Of a DNA stretch of 64,000 bases, positions 1 to 8,941 are shown piece after piece. A model generated the notes under the pieces. That model ran no database searches. It was not told the DNA's origin and was given only the letters and a program-made list of their open reading frames with translations. A program made the position numbers and the translations under genes. Source of the DNA: Pseudophaeobacter leonis. Its GTDB lineage: Bacteria > Pseudomonadota > Alphaproteobacteria > Rhodobacterales > Rhodobacteraceae. The stretch spans positions 1-64,000 of the forward strand of contig NZ_MWVJ01000074.1 of the NCBI RefSeq assembly GCF_002087335.1. The letters run 5' to 3'. Positions within the stretch are counted from its first letter, which is position 1; each line of letters opens with the position of its first letter.

Positions 1-330
1 AGATGTCGCAGTTGAGGGTAGCGCGCGCCCCCCTGCACATCATGATCCAATAATATGAATTATGTTAAATATACTGTTTGAAAATGACGTCGGGATTGCG
101 CCTCCCATTGAGAACTGACGCATGATCAGGCCGCTACGAAGATTTTACAGCTGGCCCTGACTATTGGCGCGCGCCAAAGGGCATTGGCCGTGCAAGTGGC
201 AACACTCTGTTAACAATCCCTGTCAATTTGTAAATAAGCGCCCGCTTTTCGACACAACTTCCTCTAAGCTTCCCCGGTCTAAACCGCTAAAGCTTCTCTC
301 CAACGCTGAACCGACTGCGAGGAGCACATC
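1..330. other. Non-coding left edge
   Basis: I see no convincing gene here. The first 90 bases include an AT-rich stretch (about 40-85) that could hold a promoter. A perfect 14-bp palindrome TTGGCGCGCGCCAA lies at 164-177. Nothing else is recognisable. Confidence 0.4.
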
Positions 331-738
331 ATGGACTATCTGGTAAAGACGACAAATTTCGCGGCACCCGTCGACCACAAAGGTAGCGACACGAATTGCC
401 TTGGCGCGCTCACCAAAAGCCTTTTCGCAACCCTGGCAGTCACCGTGGCCCTGCTGTCGTCCGGTAGCACCGCGACTGCAGCCAACGCCGCGTCCTCTGC
501 GCTCGCGAGCAACCCTGCAGACGGGTACCTTCGGGATCGCCTGCTCAAGCTTGGCAACGCCCAGCACGCCACGACAACCGGGACGAACCTTTGCTATTCG
601 AGCTGCTCTGCCTCGCAGGCCCTGTCCAACACCTGCGTCTCTGCTGACGCACTGCGTGATGCTCAGGACCGCGCAAACTCCACCCGGATTTCTATGGGCA
701 AACAGGGCTTTTACGCGTCCCTCATGGCACAAAACTAG
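331..738 (+). CDS. Hypothetical small secreted or membrane-anchored protein
   Basis: I do not recognise the family. The 135-residue frame starts at an ATG with a good ribosome site (GAGGAG about 6 bases upstream). It has one hydrophobic stretch at about residues 30-50 (LFATLAVTVALLSSG) that ends in an Ala-rich region, so it could be a late signal peptide or a membrane anchor. The rest is polar, with three Cys (LCYSSC, NTC) that could form disulfides outside the cytoplasm. Reading frames on both strands overlap this stretch, and the choice rests on the ribosome site and the hydrophobic segment. It stands alone, 40 bases from the convergent TRAP operon. Confidence 0.45.
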   Translation: MDYLVKTTNFAAPVDHKGSDTNCLGALTKSLFATLAVTVALLSSGSTATAANAASSALASNPADGYLRDRLLKLGNAQHATTTGTNLCYSSCSASQALSNTCVSADALRDAQDRANSTRISMGKQGFYASLMAQN

Positions 739-778
739 CGGCCAGGATGCAATCATAAGAGCCAGCGCAGCCCCCGTG

Positions 779-2086
779 CTACAGGCCTGGCAGCCATAGG
801 GCGATCTTTGGAAACAGGATCAGGAGCGCCACCAGCAACATCGAACAGCCCATATAGGGAAAGGCCGAGACATAGATATCGCGCATTGTGGTATCCTTTG
901 GGGCCACGCCCTTCATCACAAAGAGCAACAACCCAAAGGGCGGTGTGGTGAAACTGATTTCAAGCGCCAGCAGAATGATCAGGGCAAACCAGATGGGATC
1001 AAACCCCAATGAGGCTGCCAGCGGAAAGAAGATCGGCACCGTCAGCAGCATCATCGAAATCTGCTCCATGAACATCCCAAGCAGCAAGAGCACACAGAAC
1101 ATCACCATCAGCATCGCAACCGGGGCCAGATCAAACGATGTTGCCCAACGGATCAACCCGCTGGACGCGCCCGAAAAGGCCAGAAGCTGGCTGAAGGTGG
1201 CCGAGCCGAACACGATCAGATAGGCCATCAATGTGACCCGCAGGGCGCCGACGACGGATTTTTTCATCGCCTCCCAGGTCAGGCAGCGAAACAGGATGGC
1301 AAGGATCAGCACCCCCAGCGCACCAAAGGCAGCCGCCTCGGAGGGGGTAATCAAACCGCCCACCATGCCAATCACGATCAACACCATGATCGAGAGCATC
1401 GGCACCACATCTCCGAACAGCAGCCGCAGTTTATGGCCCAGCGTCAGTGTTTCCACCTCATAGGCCGGCGCAGCCGTGGGGTCGATCCGGGTCTGCAAAT
1501 AGATGACCCCGACATAGAGGCTGGCAAGGATCAATCCGGGAAGGATTCCGGCGATCAAAAGCGCGCCCACGTCAATGCGGGCCAATGTAGCCAGCAAAAC
1601 CGCCAGGGCAGACGGCGGGATGATGATTGCCAGACCACCTGTGCCAAGAATAGGCCCGATCGACATGTGCTTTTTATAACCACGCGTGGTCATTTCCGGC
1701 ACCATCAGACTGCCCAACAGCGCGGTTGACCCCATGGATGAGCCCGACAATGTTGAAAATGCGGTGCCGCCCAGAACGGTGACATAGGACAGCCGCCCGG
1801 GCAGTTTGCCCAGCAGCCGGTCAATGGCGTTGAACATCCGCGCGCCAAGCCCGGTATGGAAAAAAACCTCTCCCATCAGCAAGAACAGCGGGATCGGCAC
1901 CAGAGCATAGTTCGGCAGCCCGCCAAACCCGTTGTTCAGCAGCAGCGTGATGCCTTTGGCCCCGCCCATAAAGAACCATGCGCCAACGATATTGGCCGCC
2001 AAAAAGGCCAGCGCCACCGGCATGCCGATTGCCATCAACAGCAGGATTGAGCCCAGCAGCAGGGCAAGTGATTCAAACCATTCCAT
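779..2086 (-). CDS. dctM: TRAP transporter large permease subunit (DctM family)
   Basis: This is the large membrane subunit of a tripartite ATP-independent periplasmic transporter, which moves an organic acid inward driven by an ion gradient. At 435 residues it has the usual DctM length and is almost wholly hydrophobic, with about 12 predicted membrane segments. Family landmarks are visible: an N-terminal PVALAFLAANI segment, PIPLFLLMGEVFFHTG, and GGTAFSTLSGSSMGSTALLGS followed by a GGLAIIIPPS turn. The start codon overlaps the stop of the small permease gene (TAATG), so the two are translationally coupled. The substrate cannot be read from the sequence. The neighbouring hydratase and repressor suggest a carboxylate or amide that the adjacent catabolic genes degrade. 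Confidence 0.93.
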   Translation of the reverse strand: MEWFESLALLLGSILLLMAIGMPVALAFLAANIVGAWFFMGGAKGITLLLNNGFGGLPNYALVPIPLFLLMGEVFFHTGLGARMFNAIDRLLGKLPGRLSYVTVLGGTAFSTLSGSSMGSTALLGSLMVPEMTTRGYKKHMSIGPILGTGGLAIIIPPSALAVLLATLARIDVGALLIAGILPGLILASLYVGVIYLQTRIDPTAAPAYEVETLTLGHKLRLLFGDVVPMLSIMVLIVIGMVGGLITPSEAAAFGALGVLILAILFRCLTWEAMKKSVVGALRVTLMAYLIVFGSATFSQLLAFSGASSGLIRWATSFDLAPVAMLMVMFCVLLLLGMFMEQISMMLLTVPIFFPLAASLGFDPIWFALIILLALEISFTTPPFGLLLFVMKGVAPKDTTMRDIYVSAFPYMGCSMLLVALLILFPKIALWLPGL

Positions 2087-2592
2087 TATTCGTGTATCCC
2101 TGCTTCGCCAGAATGCATCAGCTCACTGCCAAAGACAAAGCGCGAAAACTCTACCGCCATCAGCCCAAAGCTAATGGGAAAGGCGATGGTCAGGATCCAT
2201 TTGGGAAAATAATAGGCGCGCACATCCAGATCGTTGCGCGCGATATTTCCCAGGAACAGCTCTGCCCCCTTCCAGGCCAGAATGACCGATACCGTGACGC
2301 AAAGCACCGCCACCAGACGACTGACAATGCGCCGCATGGGCGCAGGCAGTGCTGCGGTGACCAGCTCAATATGCACATGGCCTTTTTCACGCACCAGCCA
2401 GGGCGCGCCCATCATTGTCATGTAAAGAATGGCGTATTCGGACGAGGTGAACAGCCATGCAAAGGGTTGCATCCCCGCATTGCGCATCACCACCGACAGG
2501 GTGACCGAGATCATCAGCCAGACCAGCATAAAGCCTGCAACCCCCGCCATCGCGTACAGGAAACTGTCATAGAGTTTACCAACCATCGCCAT
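2086..2592 (-). CDS. dctQ: TRAP transporter small permease subunit (DctQ family)
   Basis: This is the four-helix small membrane subunit that pairs with DctM. Four hydrophobic segments are visible (FLYAMAGVAGFMLVWLMISV; AILYMTMMGAPWLV; a central LVAVLCVTVSVILAW; LTIAFPISFGLMAVEF), with the typical family motif MMGAPWLVREKGHVHIEL. I place the start at the ATG giving MAMVGKLYDSF. An AAGGG site lies about 6 bases upstream, and the longer frame only adds a charged, poorly conserved leader. The product is 168 residues. It lies between dctP (74-base gap) and dctM (overlapping). Confidence 0.9.
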   Translation of the reverse strand: MAMVGKLYDSFLYAMAGVAGFMLVWLMISVTLSVVMRNAGMQPFAWLFTSSEYAILYMTMMGAPWLVREKGHVHIELVTAALPAPMRRIVSRLVAVLCVTVSVILAWKGAELFLGNIARNDLDVRAYYFPKWILTIAFPISFGLMAVEFSRFVFGSELMHSGEAGIHE

Positions 2593-2666
2593 TTCATGCC
2601 CTTTTTTCGAACCTGCTTGGCGCGCCAGTTGCCCCATCGACATCCGGCGCGCCGCTGTGTGGCTGA

Positions 2667-3665
2667 CTATTTTTGGTAAAACAGCCCGATCAGCGTCTCA
2701 TAGTTGCCGTCACCCTGGGGGCTATCCGCCATCAGGCCCTTCATGCGATCCCAGGTTTTTTGCGTCGCAGCCGCCAGATAGGCCTCAGCCGCGTCCCCTT
2801 CCAGCGTCACAATTTTCATGCCTGCCGCTTCAAGGGCTGCAAAATCCTCGTCCCGCACAGCGCCCAGCTTGGCGGCACTTTCGGCCTCATGGGCCACTGC
2901 GACATCCTGCAGGATGGTGCGCGCCTCCTCAGAGAGGCTGTTCCATTTTTCGAGGTTCACAATGGTGCCCAGATCGGTGGAAAAGAAGCAGGGTTCAATC
3001 CGGTAGTTGAGGAACTCGTTCCACTTGAGATCAATCAGACCAATCTGGGTCCAGCCGGTCGCATCAACCACACCGCGTTCCAGCCCCGAATAGACCTCAG
3101 TCGTGGGCAAATCGATGACCTGCGCCCCAAGGTATTCGGTGAAAAACGCATTATAAACCGCGTTGCCGCGCAGTTTCAGACCCGACACATCCAGATTGCC
3201 GCTTGCGTCGAGTTCCGGCGCGTTGCGCGTCCACAAATTGTAGCACACGCCTGAGTCAAACCAGCCGAGATACTTCACGCCCATCTTTTCCTGATGGATC
3301 TGGTCGATCAGCTCCAGACCGCCATTGGCACGGGTTTCCACCGCCGTCAGATTGGAGGTGACCAGCGCATCTTTTTCAGGCAAAGCACCGGCATAAAAGC
3401 TGCCCGGCGTGTAGACCATATCGACCACACCAGAGCGCACAGCATCCGGCTGCTGGAACATGCCAATGGCCTCGGGACCACCGCGCACTTCGATTTTGAC
3501 CACGCCTTCGCCAGCCGCGTTGACCTTGTCGACGAACTCAAGGAACGACTTGGTATAAATCAGTGATTCCGGAAAGGCATGCACCGCGGTCAAGGTGTCT
3601 TCTGCAAGAGCAGCCGAAGACATTGCCGTTGTCGCAAGGATCGCACCAATAATTTTGTGCTTCAT
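2667..3665 (-). CDS. dctP: TRAP transporter substrate-binding protein (DctP family)
   Basis: This is the periplasmic solute receptor of the TRAP system. The 332-residue product begins with a clear Sec signal peptide (MKHKIIGAILATTAMSSAALA, cleavage after ALA). The mature part has DctP-fold landmarks: AFPESLIYTKSFLEFVDKVN, LKLRGNAVYN with the Arg that usually binds the substrate carboxylate, and YSGLERGVVDATGW. The chosen ATG has AGGGAG 9 bases upstream, and a longer in-frame extension lacks signal-peptide character. It is the first transporter gene and follows the hydratase genes by about 80 bases on the same strand, so it may share their transcript. The conserved Arg suggests a carboxylate ligand. 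Confidence 0.92.
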   Translation of the reverse strand: MKHKIIGAILATTAMSSAALAEDTLTAVHAFPESLIYTKSFLEFVDKVNAAGEGVVKIEVRGGPEAIGMFQQPDAVRSGVVDMVYTPGSFYAGALPEKDALVTSNLTAVETRANGGLELIDQIHQEKMGVKYLGWFDSGVCYNLWTRNAPELDASGNLDVSGLKLRGNAVYNAFFTEYLGAQVIDLPTTEVYSGLERGVVDATGWTQIGLIDLKWNEFLNYRIEPCFFSTDLGTIVNLEKWNSLSEEARTILQDVAVAHEAESAAKLGAVRDEDFAALEAAGMKIVTLEGDAAEAYLAAATQKTWDRMKGLMADSPQGDGNYETLIGLFYQK

Positions 3666-3747
3666 TTTGTAGTACTCCCTGGTGATGGGGTATCTTATGA
3701 TGCCCCTTTGGTTATGGCCCTGACCCCGACCGGGGCACCCGACCTTG

Positions 3748-4338
3748 TTATGTCTTGGGCAAAGCCCACTCATGGGCCAAAAACCGCGCGGCCCTAAATG
3801 CTGTAATTTGCTCTTTATGCTGGGCAGTCAGGTCGATGTCGTCCCAGCCGTTCACCAGCTTTTGCTGCCAAACGGGGTCGAGCTCAAAACTCAGTTCTTG
3901 CCCGGCGATGACGGCTTGCCCTGTGGTCAGATCAACGCAGGCGGCGCAATCCCCAGTTCCGATTTTCGCAAGCAAGGCCTCAACCTGCGCCTGCGGCAAA
4001 CGCGCGGGCAGCAAGCCATTGTTGACGGCATTGCCCGCAAATATGTCGCCAAAGCTGGGGGCAAACACCGCCCTGATGCCAAAATCCACCAGCGCATAGA
4101 CAGCGGCCTCGCGGCTGGAGCCGCTGCCAAAATTGCGCCTGCTCACCAGCACGCGGGCCTCCGAATGGCGGTTCAACACATGTGCTGCGTCATCCTGACG
4201 GGCATCATGCAGCAAAAACCGCCCATAGCCTTCGCTGCGCGGCACCGACATGAACCGCGCCGGGATCAGCTGATCCGTGTCGACGTTTTCCTGCGCCAGC
4301 GCCACGGCGCGGCCTTCAATGCGTGACCATCCCGTCAT
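3748..4338 (-). CDS. LeuD-type hydratase small subunit (aconitase superfamily)
   Basis: This is the swivelling-domain subunit of an isopropylmalate-isomerase-type hydro-lyase, 196 residues. It contains the family signature [15 protein letters not shown] and the substrate loop [11 protein letters not shown]. Its ATG overlaps the large-subunit stop (ATGA), so the two subunits are coupled. Canonical leuD usually travels with leuC and leuB for leucine synthesis. Here there is no leuB, and the pair sits between a TRAP transporter and a GntR repressor. A catabolic hydratase is therefore more likely, for example one acting on maleate, citraconate, 2-methylmalate or 2,3-dimethylmalate. This reassignment is inferred from context; the superfamily is certain. 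Confidence 0.85.
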   Translation of the reverse strand: MTGWSRIEGRAVALAQENVDTDQLIPARFMSVPRSEGYGRFLLHDARQDDAAHVLNRHSEARVLVSRRNFGSGSSREAAVYALVDFGIRAVFAPSFGDIFAGNAVNNGLLPARLPQAQVEALLAKIGTGDCAACVDLTTGQAVIAGQELSFELDPVWQQKLVNGWDDIDLTAQHKEQITAFRAARFLAHEWALPKT

Positions 4339-5731
4339 GACCGCCCCTCCAGATAGGGGCGCACATCGGCCAGGTGGCCGGTCAGGGCGGCCGCTGCCAC
4401 CATAGCCGGGCTCATCAAATGGGTACGCGCGCCGCGCCCCTGGCGACCTTTGAAATTCCGGTTGGTCGAAGAGGCACAGCGCTTGCCCGCCTCCACCAGA
4501 TCCCCATTCATCCCAACACACATAGAGCAGCCCGCATCAGCCCATTCCAGCCCGGCCCGGGTAAAGATCTGCGCCAGCCCTTCTGCCTCGGCCTGTTTTT
4601 TGACCTGCGCAGACCCCGGCGACACCAGCCCCGGCACCTTTGCCTGACGCCCGGCAAGCACCTTTGCAGCAAGGCGCAGATCCTCGATCCGGCCATTGGT
4701 ACAGGAACCAATGAACACCTGATCTACTGCCACGCTTTCCAACGGCATCCCGGCCTCAAGCCCCATGTAATCAAGGGCTGCACGGGCTTGCGCCTGTTTG
4801 CCACCGGACATTGTTGCAGGATCCGGCACACGCGCGGTAATCGGCAGGGCCTCTTCTGGCGAGGTGCCCCAGGTCACCGTTGGTGCAATCGGGGCGGCAT
4901 CAACAGCGACCTCACGGTCAAAACCAGCGTCCGGATCGCTGTGCAGCAGCTTCCAGTCCGCCACCGCAGCGTCCCAGGCGGCGCCTTTTGGGGCAAAGTT
5001 GCGACCCTTGAGATAGTCGAATGTCACCTGATCAGGCGCAACCAGACCCAGCCTGCCGCCGCCCTCGATGCTGAGATTGCACAGGGTCAGACGTCCCTCA
5101 ATGCTCAGCCCGCGGACCGCCTCACCTGCGTATTCGATCGCATGCCCCCGCGCACCATCCGCGCCCAGTTTTGCAATCCAGTGCAGCGCCAGATCCTTTG
5201 CCGTAACGCCCGCGCCCAAAGCGCCAGTAATGGTGATCCGCATGGTTTTAGGTTTGCGTTGCCAGATTGTTTGCGTTGCCAGAATATGCGCCACCTCGGT
5301 CGCGCCCACTCCAAAAGCCAGAGCGCCAAGCGCCCCAGGAGTGGAGGTATGGCTGTCGCGCAATTGATCAGCAAACCGGGCAGCGTCAGCCCCTGCTCTG
5401 GCCCCACCACATGCACAATGCCCTGTCCCGGGTCGCGCAAATCAAACAGGCGGACACCCTGCGTTTTGGCATTTTGGGCCAGCGTGTCAATCATACGGCG
5501 GATGTCGGGCGCCACAGCTCCGGGCCGCGTTGGCGCGTAGTGGTCAACCACTGCAAAGGTCAGGTCCGGCTCTGCCACCATCAGGCCGCGCTGCGCCAGT
5601 TTGGCAAAGGCATGGTGCGAGCCCTCATGCACCAGATGCCGGTCCACCCACAACAACGACAGACCATCGTCGCGGCGCATGATCTCATGCGCCTGCCACA
5701 GCTTGTCGAGCAGTGTCAGCGGTCTGGTCAT
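4335..5731 (-). pseudogene. LeuC-type hydratase large subunit, frameshifted
   Basis: This is the Fe-S subunit of the same hydro-lyase, 465 residues when repaired. Cluster and active-site motifs are present: [10 protein letters not shown] with one cluster Cys, CSMCVGMN with the other two, [12 protein letters not shown], and [12 protein letters not shown]. The gene is split by one missing base at about 5360, exactly within the conserved CGDSHTS motif: the first frame reads LLINCATA and the next reads RDSHTST. One added G restores CGDSHTST. Both halves are otherwise well conserved, so a sequencing error is plausible. The start overlaps the upstream GntR gene by 4 bases (ATGA), giving an order gntR-leuC-leuD-dctP-dctQ-dctM on one strand. 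As for the small subunit, no leuB is nearby. Confidence 0.85.
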
Positions 5732-6543
5732 TCTGCCGCGTCTTTCCGGGTCGGATTGATCACCGGCTCCCAATGCCGCGTCTCTCCCACCCCAACATGG
5801 TTGAGCGACATCTCAAGCTGGAACATGTCGGGCCGGTACAGCGCCGCAAGATATTCAACCCCGCGCCCCTGCGCATCGCGCACCACACGATCCAGCGACA
5901 ACAGAGGGGCTCCAATCCGAACGCCCAGTGCCTCGGCGACACCGGGCGAGGCCAGCGTGGCGCTCACCGTTTGATGCGCCGACTCGACCTTGACGCCGGA
6001 GCGCTCCAGCAGGCGAAACAGCGGCGTGGTGGCAAGCTCAGCCTCGGTGTAATTCTGCGCGATTTCCTCTGGCACCCAGGTGGTCAAATGGGAAAACGGC
6101 TCACCCTCAATCAGACGCAGGCGCACAGCCGCCTGCACGCGCACCTCTGCCTCCAACCCAAGCGTTTTCGCCACGCCGCCAGGTGATGCCCCATAGCTGA
6201 ACGACAACAGCCTGGCCGTTGTGTTCTGCCCCATCTCAACCAGTTGCGGCATGAGCGTGCTAAAGTCCGCCGCCATAGACGGCCCCACCTTCTGCGCGCA
6301 GACCGTAGTCCCAGAGCCAACACGACGCTCGACCAGCCCATCGCGCTCCAGCACATCAAGCGCCCGGCGCACGGTAACGCGGGAGACACCCAGGGTCGCG
6401 GCCAGCTTTTGCTCTGCCGGAAGCAGCGCGCCAGGCCCATAAACACCGCGGGTAATCTCCTGATGCAAATGCATAAAAACGCGCTGCGCCTTACCACCCT
6501 CAGGAAGGTCTTTGCGTGCAGAGGATGCCAGTGTCTGTCCCAT
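5728..6543 (-). CDS. GntR-family transcriptional regulator, HutC/UTRA subfamily
   Basis: A 271-residue repressor. Residues about 18-85 form the winged helix (VYGPGALLPAEQKLAATLGV, then SRVTVRRALDVLERDGLV). Residues about 100-255 form the UTRA ligand domain (LSFSYGASP, LSLDRVVRD, GVEYLAALYRPD). HutC-type repressors usually bind the substrate or an early intermediate of the pathway they control. It heads the leftward transcript and is divergent from the tautomerase-hyuBA transcript across 141 bases. It is therefore the natural regulator of both arms of the catabolic island and probably of itself. Confidence 0.9.
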   Translation of the reverse strand: MGQTLASSARKDLPEGGKAQRVFMHLHQEITRGVYGPGALLPAEQKLAATLGVSRVTVRRALDVLERDGLVERRVGSGTTVCAQKVGPSMAADFSTLMPQLVEMGQNTTARLLSFSYGASPGGVAKTLGLEAEVRVQAAVRLRLIEGEPFSHLTTWVPEEIAQNYTEAELATTPLFRLLERSGVKVESAHQTVSATLASPGVAEALGVRIGAPLLSLDRVVRDAQGRGVEYLAALYRPDMFQLEMSLNHVGVGETRHWEPVINPTRKDAAE

Positions 6544-6684
6544 GTCTACCCTTTCAGTTCCAGACCAACCCTAGCGGCGGATTTTCCAAAAGCAACAAAT
6601 CTATTCACAGAAGAGCAAATTATTTGTCTATACTGATCCAATAATCTGTATTACAAAAAATACCAATTAACAAAGGGAGGCTCT
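6544..6684. promoter_or_regulatory. Divergent promoter region with candidate GntR operator
   Basis: This AT-rich 141-base gap separates the GntR gene from the tautomerase gene. It contains TGTCTATAC at 6625-6633, close to the TGTATATACA-type site of HutC-subfamily repressors. It also contains an inverted repeat ATTATT-N15-AATAAT at 6619-6645 around it. An operator here would let one repressor shut both directions. Seen: the sequences. Inferred: their use. Confidence 0.4.
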
Positions 6685-7251
6685 ATGCCAGTCATCGAAC
6701 TTCACGTGATGCAGGGCTACAGTGACGCCGAAAAGACGCGGCTGTGCACCGCCCTCACCCATGCGGTGCGTATCGTCGTCCCCGCCCCTCCCGAGGCCGT
6801 CACTGTCCTCGTTCACGAGCTTGACCCGTCTGGGTACATGCGCGGCGGTGAGCATCGCAGCCCGGCCCCCGCGCTGCCCGACCCCATAGAGTTGGTGCGC
6901 AGCTATCTGTCGTCGATGGAGGCCCGCGAAATTGATACAGCGCGGACACTGCTGGGCGCGGATTTTGTCATGACCTTCCCCGGAGCCGCACCCATGACGA
7001 CACTGGAACAGCTGATCGCCTGGGCCAAACCGCGCTACAGATTTGTCACTAAAACCTACCAAGGCTTTGAGGCTCTGCAATCGCCCGATGAGGCGACTGT
7101 CGTCTATTGTCGCGGCACCCTGTCTGGCGCCTGGCCGGATGGCACGGCCTTTGAAGGCATCCGGTTCATCGACCGGTTCGAAATCAAGGCCGGGCGCATC
7201 ACACGGCAAGACGTCTGGAACGACATCGCTGAAGCAAAGGCAAACGCATGA
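6685..7251 (+). CDS. 4-oxalocrotonate tautomerase-like / SnoaL-like fusion protein
   Basis: This 188-residue protein appears to be two small domains. Residues 1-60 match the tautomerase fold: a catalytic-position Pro2 after the start Met, IELHVMQGYSDAEKTRL, then VTVLVHELDP. Residues about 75-185 look like a SnoaL/NTF2 fold (IELVRSYLSSMEAREIDTARTLL, then FIDRFEIKAGRITRQDVWND). Proteins of the first family shift double bonds of unsaturated keto acids; the second binds small hydrophobic ligands. The start has a strong AAGGGAGG site. Its stop overlaps the hyuB start (ATGA), which places it first in the rightward catabolic operon. Function is inferred only. Confidence 0.75.
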   Translation: MPVIELHVMQGYSDAEKTRLCTALTHAVRIVVPAPPEAVTVLVHELDPSGYMRGGEHRSPAPALPDPIELVRSYLSSMEAREIDTARTLLGADFVMTFPGAAPMTTLEQLIAWAKPRYRFVTKTYQGFEALQSPDEATVVYCRGTLSGAWPDGTAFEGIRFIDRFEIKAGRITRQDVWNDIAEAKANA

Positions 7252-8941
7252 CCAAACAGATTGACCCGATCACGCTTGCCGTTCTGGCCGGCCGGATGGA
7301 GCAGATCGCGGATGAAATGGATGCAACTCTGTTTCGCGCCGCCTTTAACCCGATCATCGCCGAGGCGCATGACGCCTCACATGGGTTGTACCACGCCATG
7401 TCGGGCGACACGCTGGTGCAGGGGAAATCCGGCCTGCCGATCTTTGTCGGCGTCATGTCTTTTGCCGTGAAGGCCGTCATTGAGAAGGCGGCAGAAAACG
7501 GCGATCTCGCAGAGGGCGACATCTATATCTTTAATGACGCGCATATGGGCGGCTCCCACCTCAGCGATATGCGGCTGGTGCGGCCTTATTTTCATGATGG
7601 CAAACTGTTTTGCTATCTCGCCTCGGTCGGCCATTGGCACGATGTGGGCGGCGCGGTTCCGGGCAACTATAACCCCGCCGCCACCGATGCCTTTCAGGAG
7701 GCCTTTGTGCTGCCGCCGGTGCGACTGGCAAAGGCGGGCAAGATCCAGACCGATATCATCGACATTCTGATGCGCAATACCCGCCTGCCGCAATCCGCGC
7801 AGGGCGATCTGAACGGCCAGCTGGGCGCACTGGATCTGGGGGTGAAACGGCTGGACGAGTTGCTGGCGGAATATGGCGCCGACACGGTCCGCAGCGCCCT
7901 TGATGCCCTGCAAGACCGGGCCGAGGTCTTGATGCGCTCGGAGCTGACAGAGCTGCCTGATGGGCGCTGGGAGGCCGAGGATTTTCTCGAAAATGACGGC
8001 ATTACCGACACGCCACTGGCCATCAAGGTCGCGCTGGAAATCAAGGGCGACCGCATGGTGCTGGATTTCACCGGCACAGCCGAGCGTTGCGCCGGGCCGG
8101 TGAACATCGCGCTGCCAACGGCGGTCGCCACCGCCTATGTTGCGATCAAACATATCTTCCCGTCTCTCCGGCAAATGCCGGGGTCATGCGCCCGATTGAG
8201 GTAAAAATCCCCGAAGGCTCCTTGCTGTCGGCCCCCTTCCCTGCCCCTGTTGGTGGCTACACTGAAACCATCCTGCGCATGGTCGATGTGATCTTTGCCG
8301 CCGCCGCGCAGGCCGCGCCGGAGCGTGTGGTCGCCAATGCCTATGGCACCATCAATGCGCTGTCGATTTCCGGCAAGCGCGCCAATGGCCAGCCCTGGGT
8401 CATGTTCAGCTTTTACGGCGGCGGTCATGGGGGCTCAATCGAAGGCGACGGGCTGAACCACGGCAACGCCCCCATTTCCACCGCAACAATCCCGCCGATG
8501 GAAATCCTGGAGGCCGCCTATCCGGTCATGTTCAAACAATGGGCCCTGCGCCCCGACAGCGCCGGAGCCGGCATGCACCGCGGCGGCATGGGGGCAACCT
8601 ATGAAATCGAAGTGCTGGAAGAAAGCGCCACCGCCTTTTTGTTTGGCGAACGCGGCCGCTTTGCCCCCAAGGGCGCGGCGGGCGGCGGTGACGCCGCACT
8701 AAATGTGTTCTCGTACCAGCAGGCCGATGGCTGGCACAGCCCGCCGATGGCGTCAAAAATGGTCGGCATCAAACTGGAGCGCGGCCAGTCCGTGCGGCTG
8801 GACACCCCCGGCGGCGGCGGCTACGGCCCGGCGGCACAACGCCCGGCCGCAGATGTCGCGCGTGATGTGGCAGGCGGTTTGATCAATGCAGAAAAAGCCA
8901 CCGAGGCCTATGGCCCGGCCTGGAAAGAGGTGACCCCATGA
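7248..8941 (+). pseudogene. hyuB: HyuB: hydantoinase B / oxoprolinase-type subunit, frameshifted
   Basis: This is the beta subunit of an ATP-dependent cyclic amidase of the N-methylhydantoinase / 5-oxoprolinase / acetone carboxylase superfamily, 564 residues when repaired. Landmarks include HMGGSHLSDMRLVRP, LASVGHWHDVGG, NTRLPQSAQGDLNGQLGA, PANAGVMRPIEV and TPGGGGYG. One base is missing at about 8160. The upstream frame reads AIKHIFP and then diverges, and the downstream frame resumes at SPANAGVMRP. No other damage is seen. Start and stop each overlap the neighbour by 4 bases (ATGA), as in a tightly coupled hyuBA pair. In this family HyuA uses ATP to activate the ring amide and HyuB completes hydrolysis. 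Confidence 0.88.

Noticed and set aside
3748-5731. Leucine biosynthesis leuCD
   Set aside because: The family is right, but there is no leuB or leuA, and the genes share a transcript with a TRAP importer and a HutC-type repressor. I therefore kept the substrate open.
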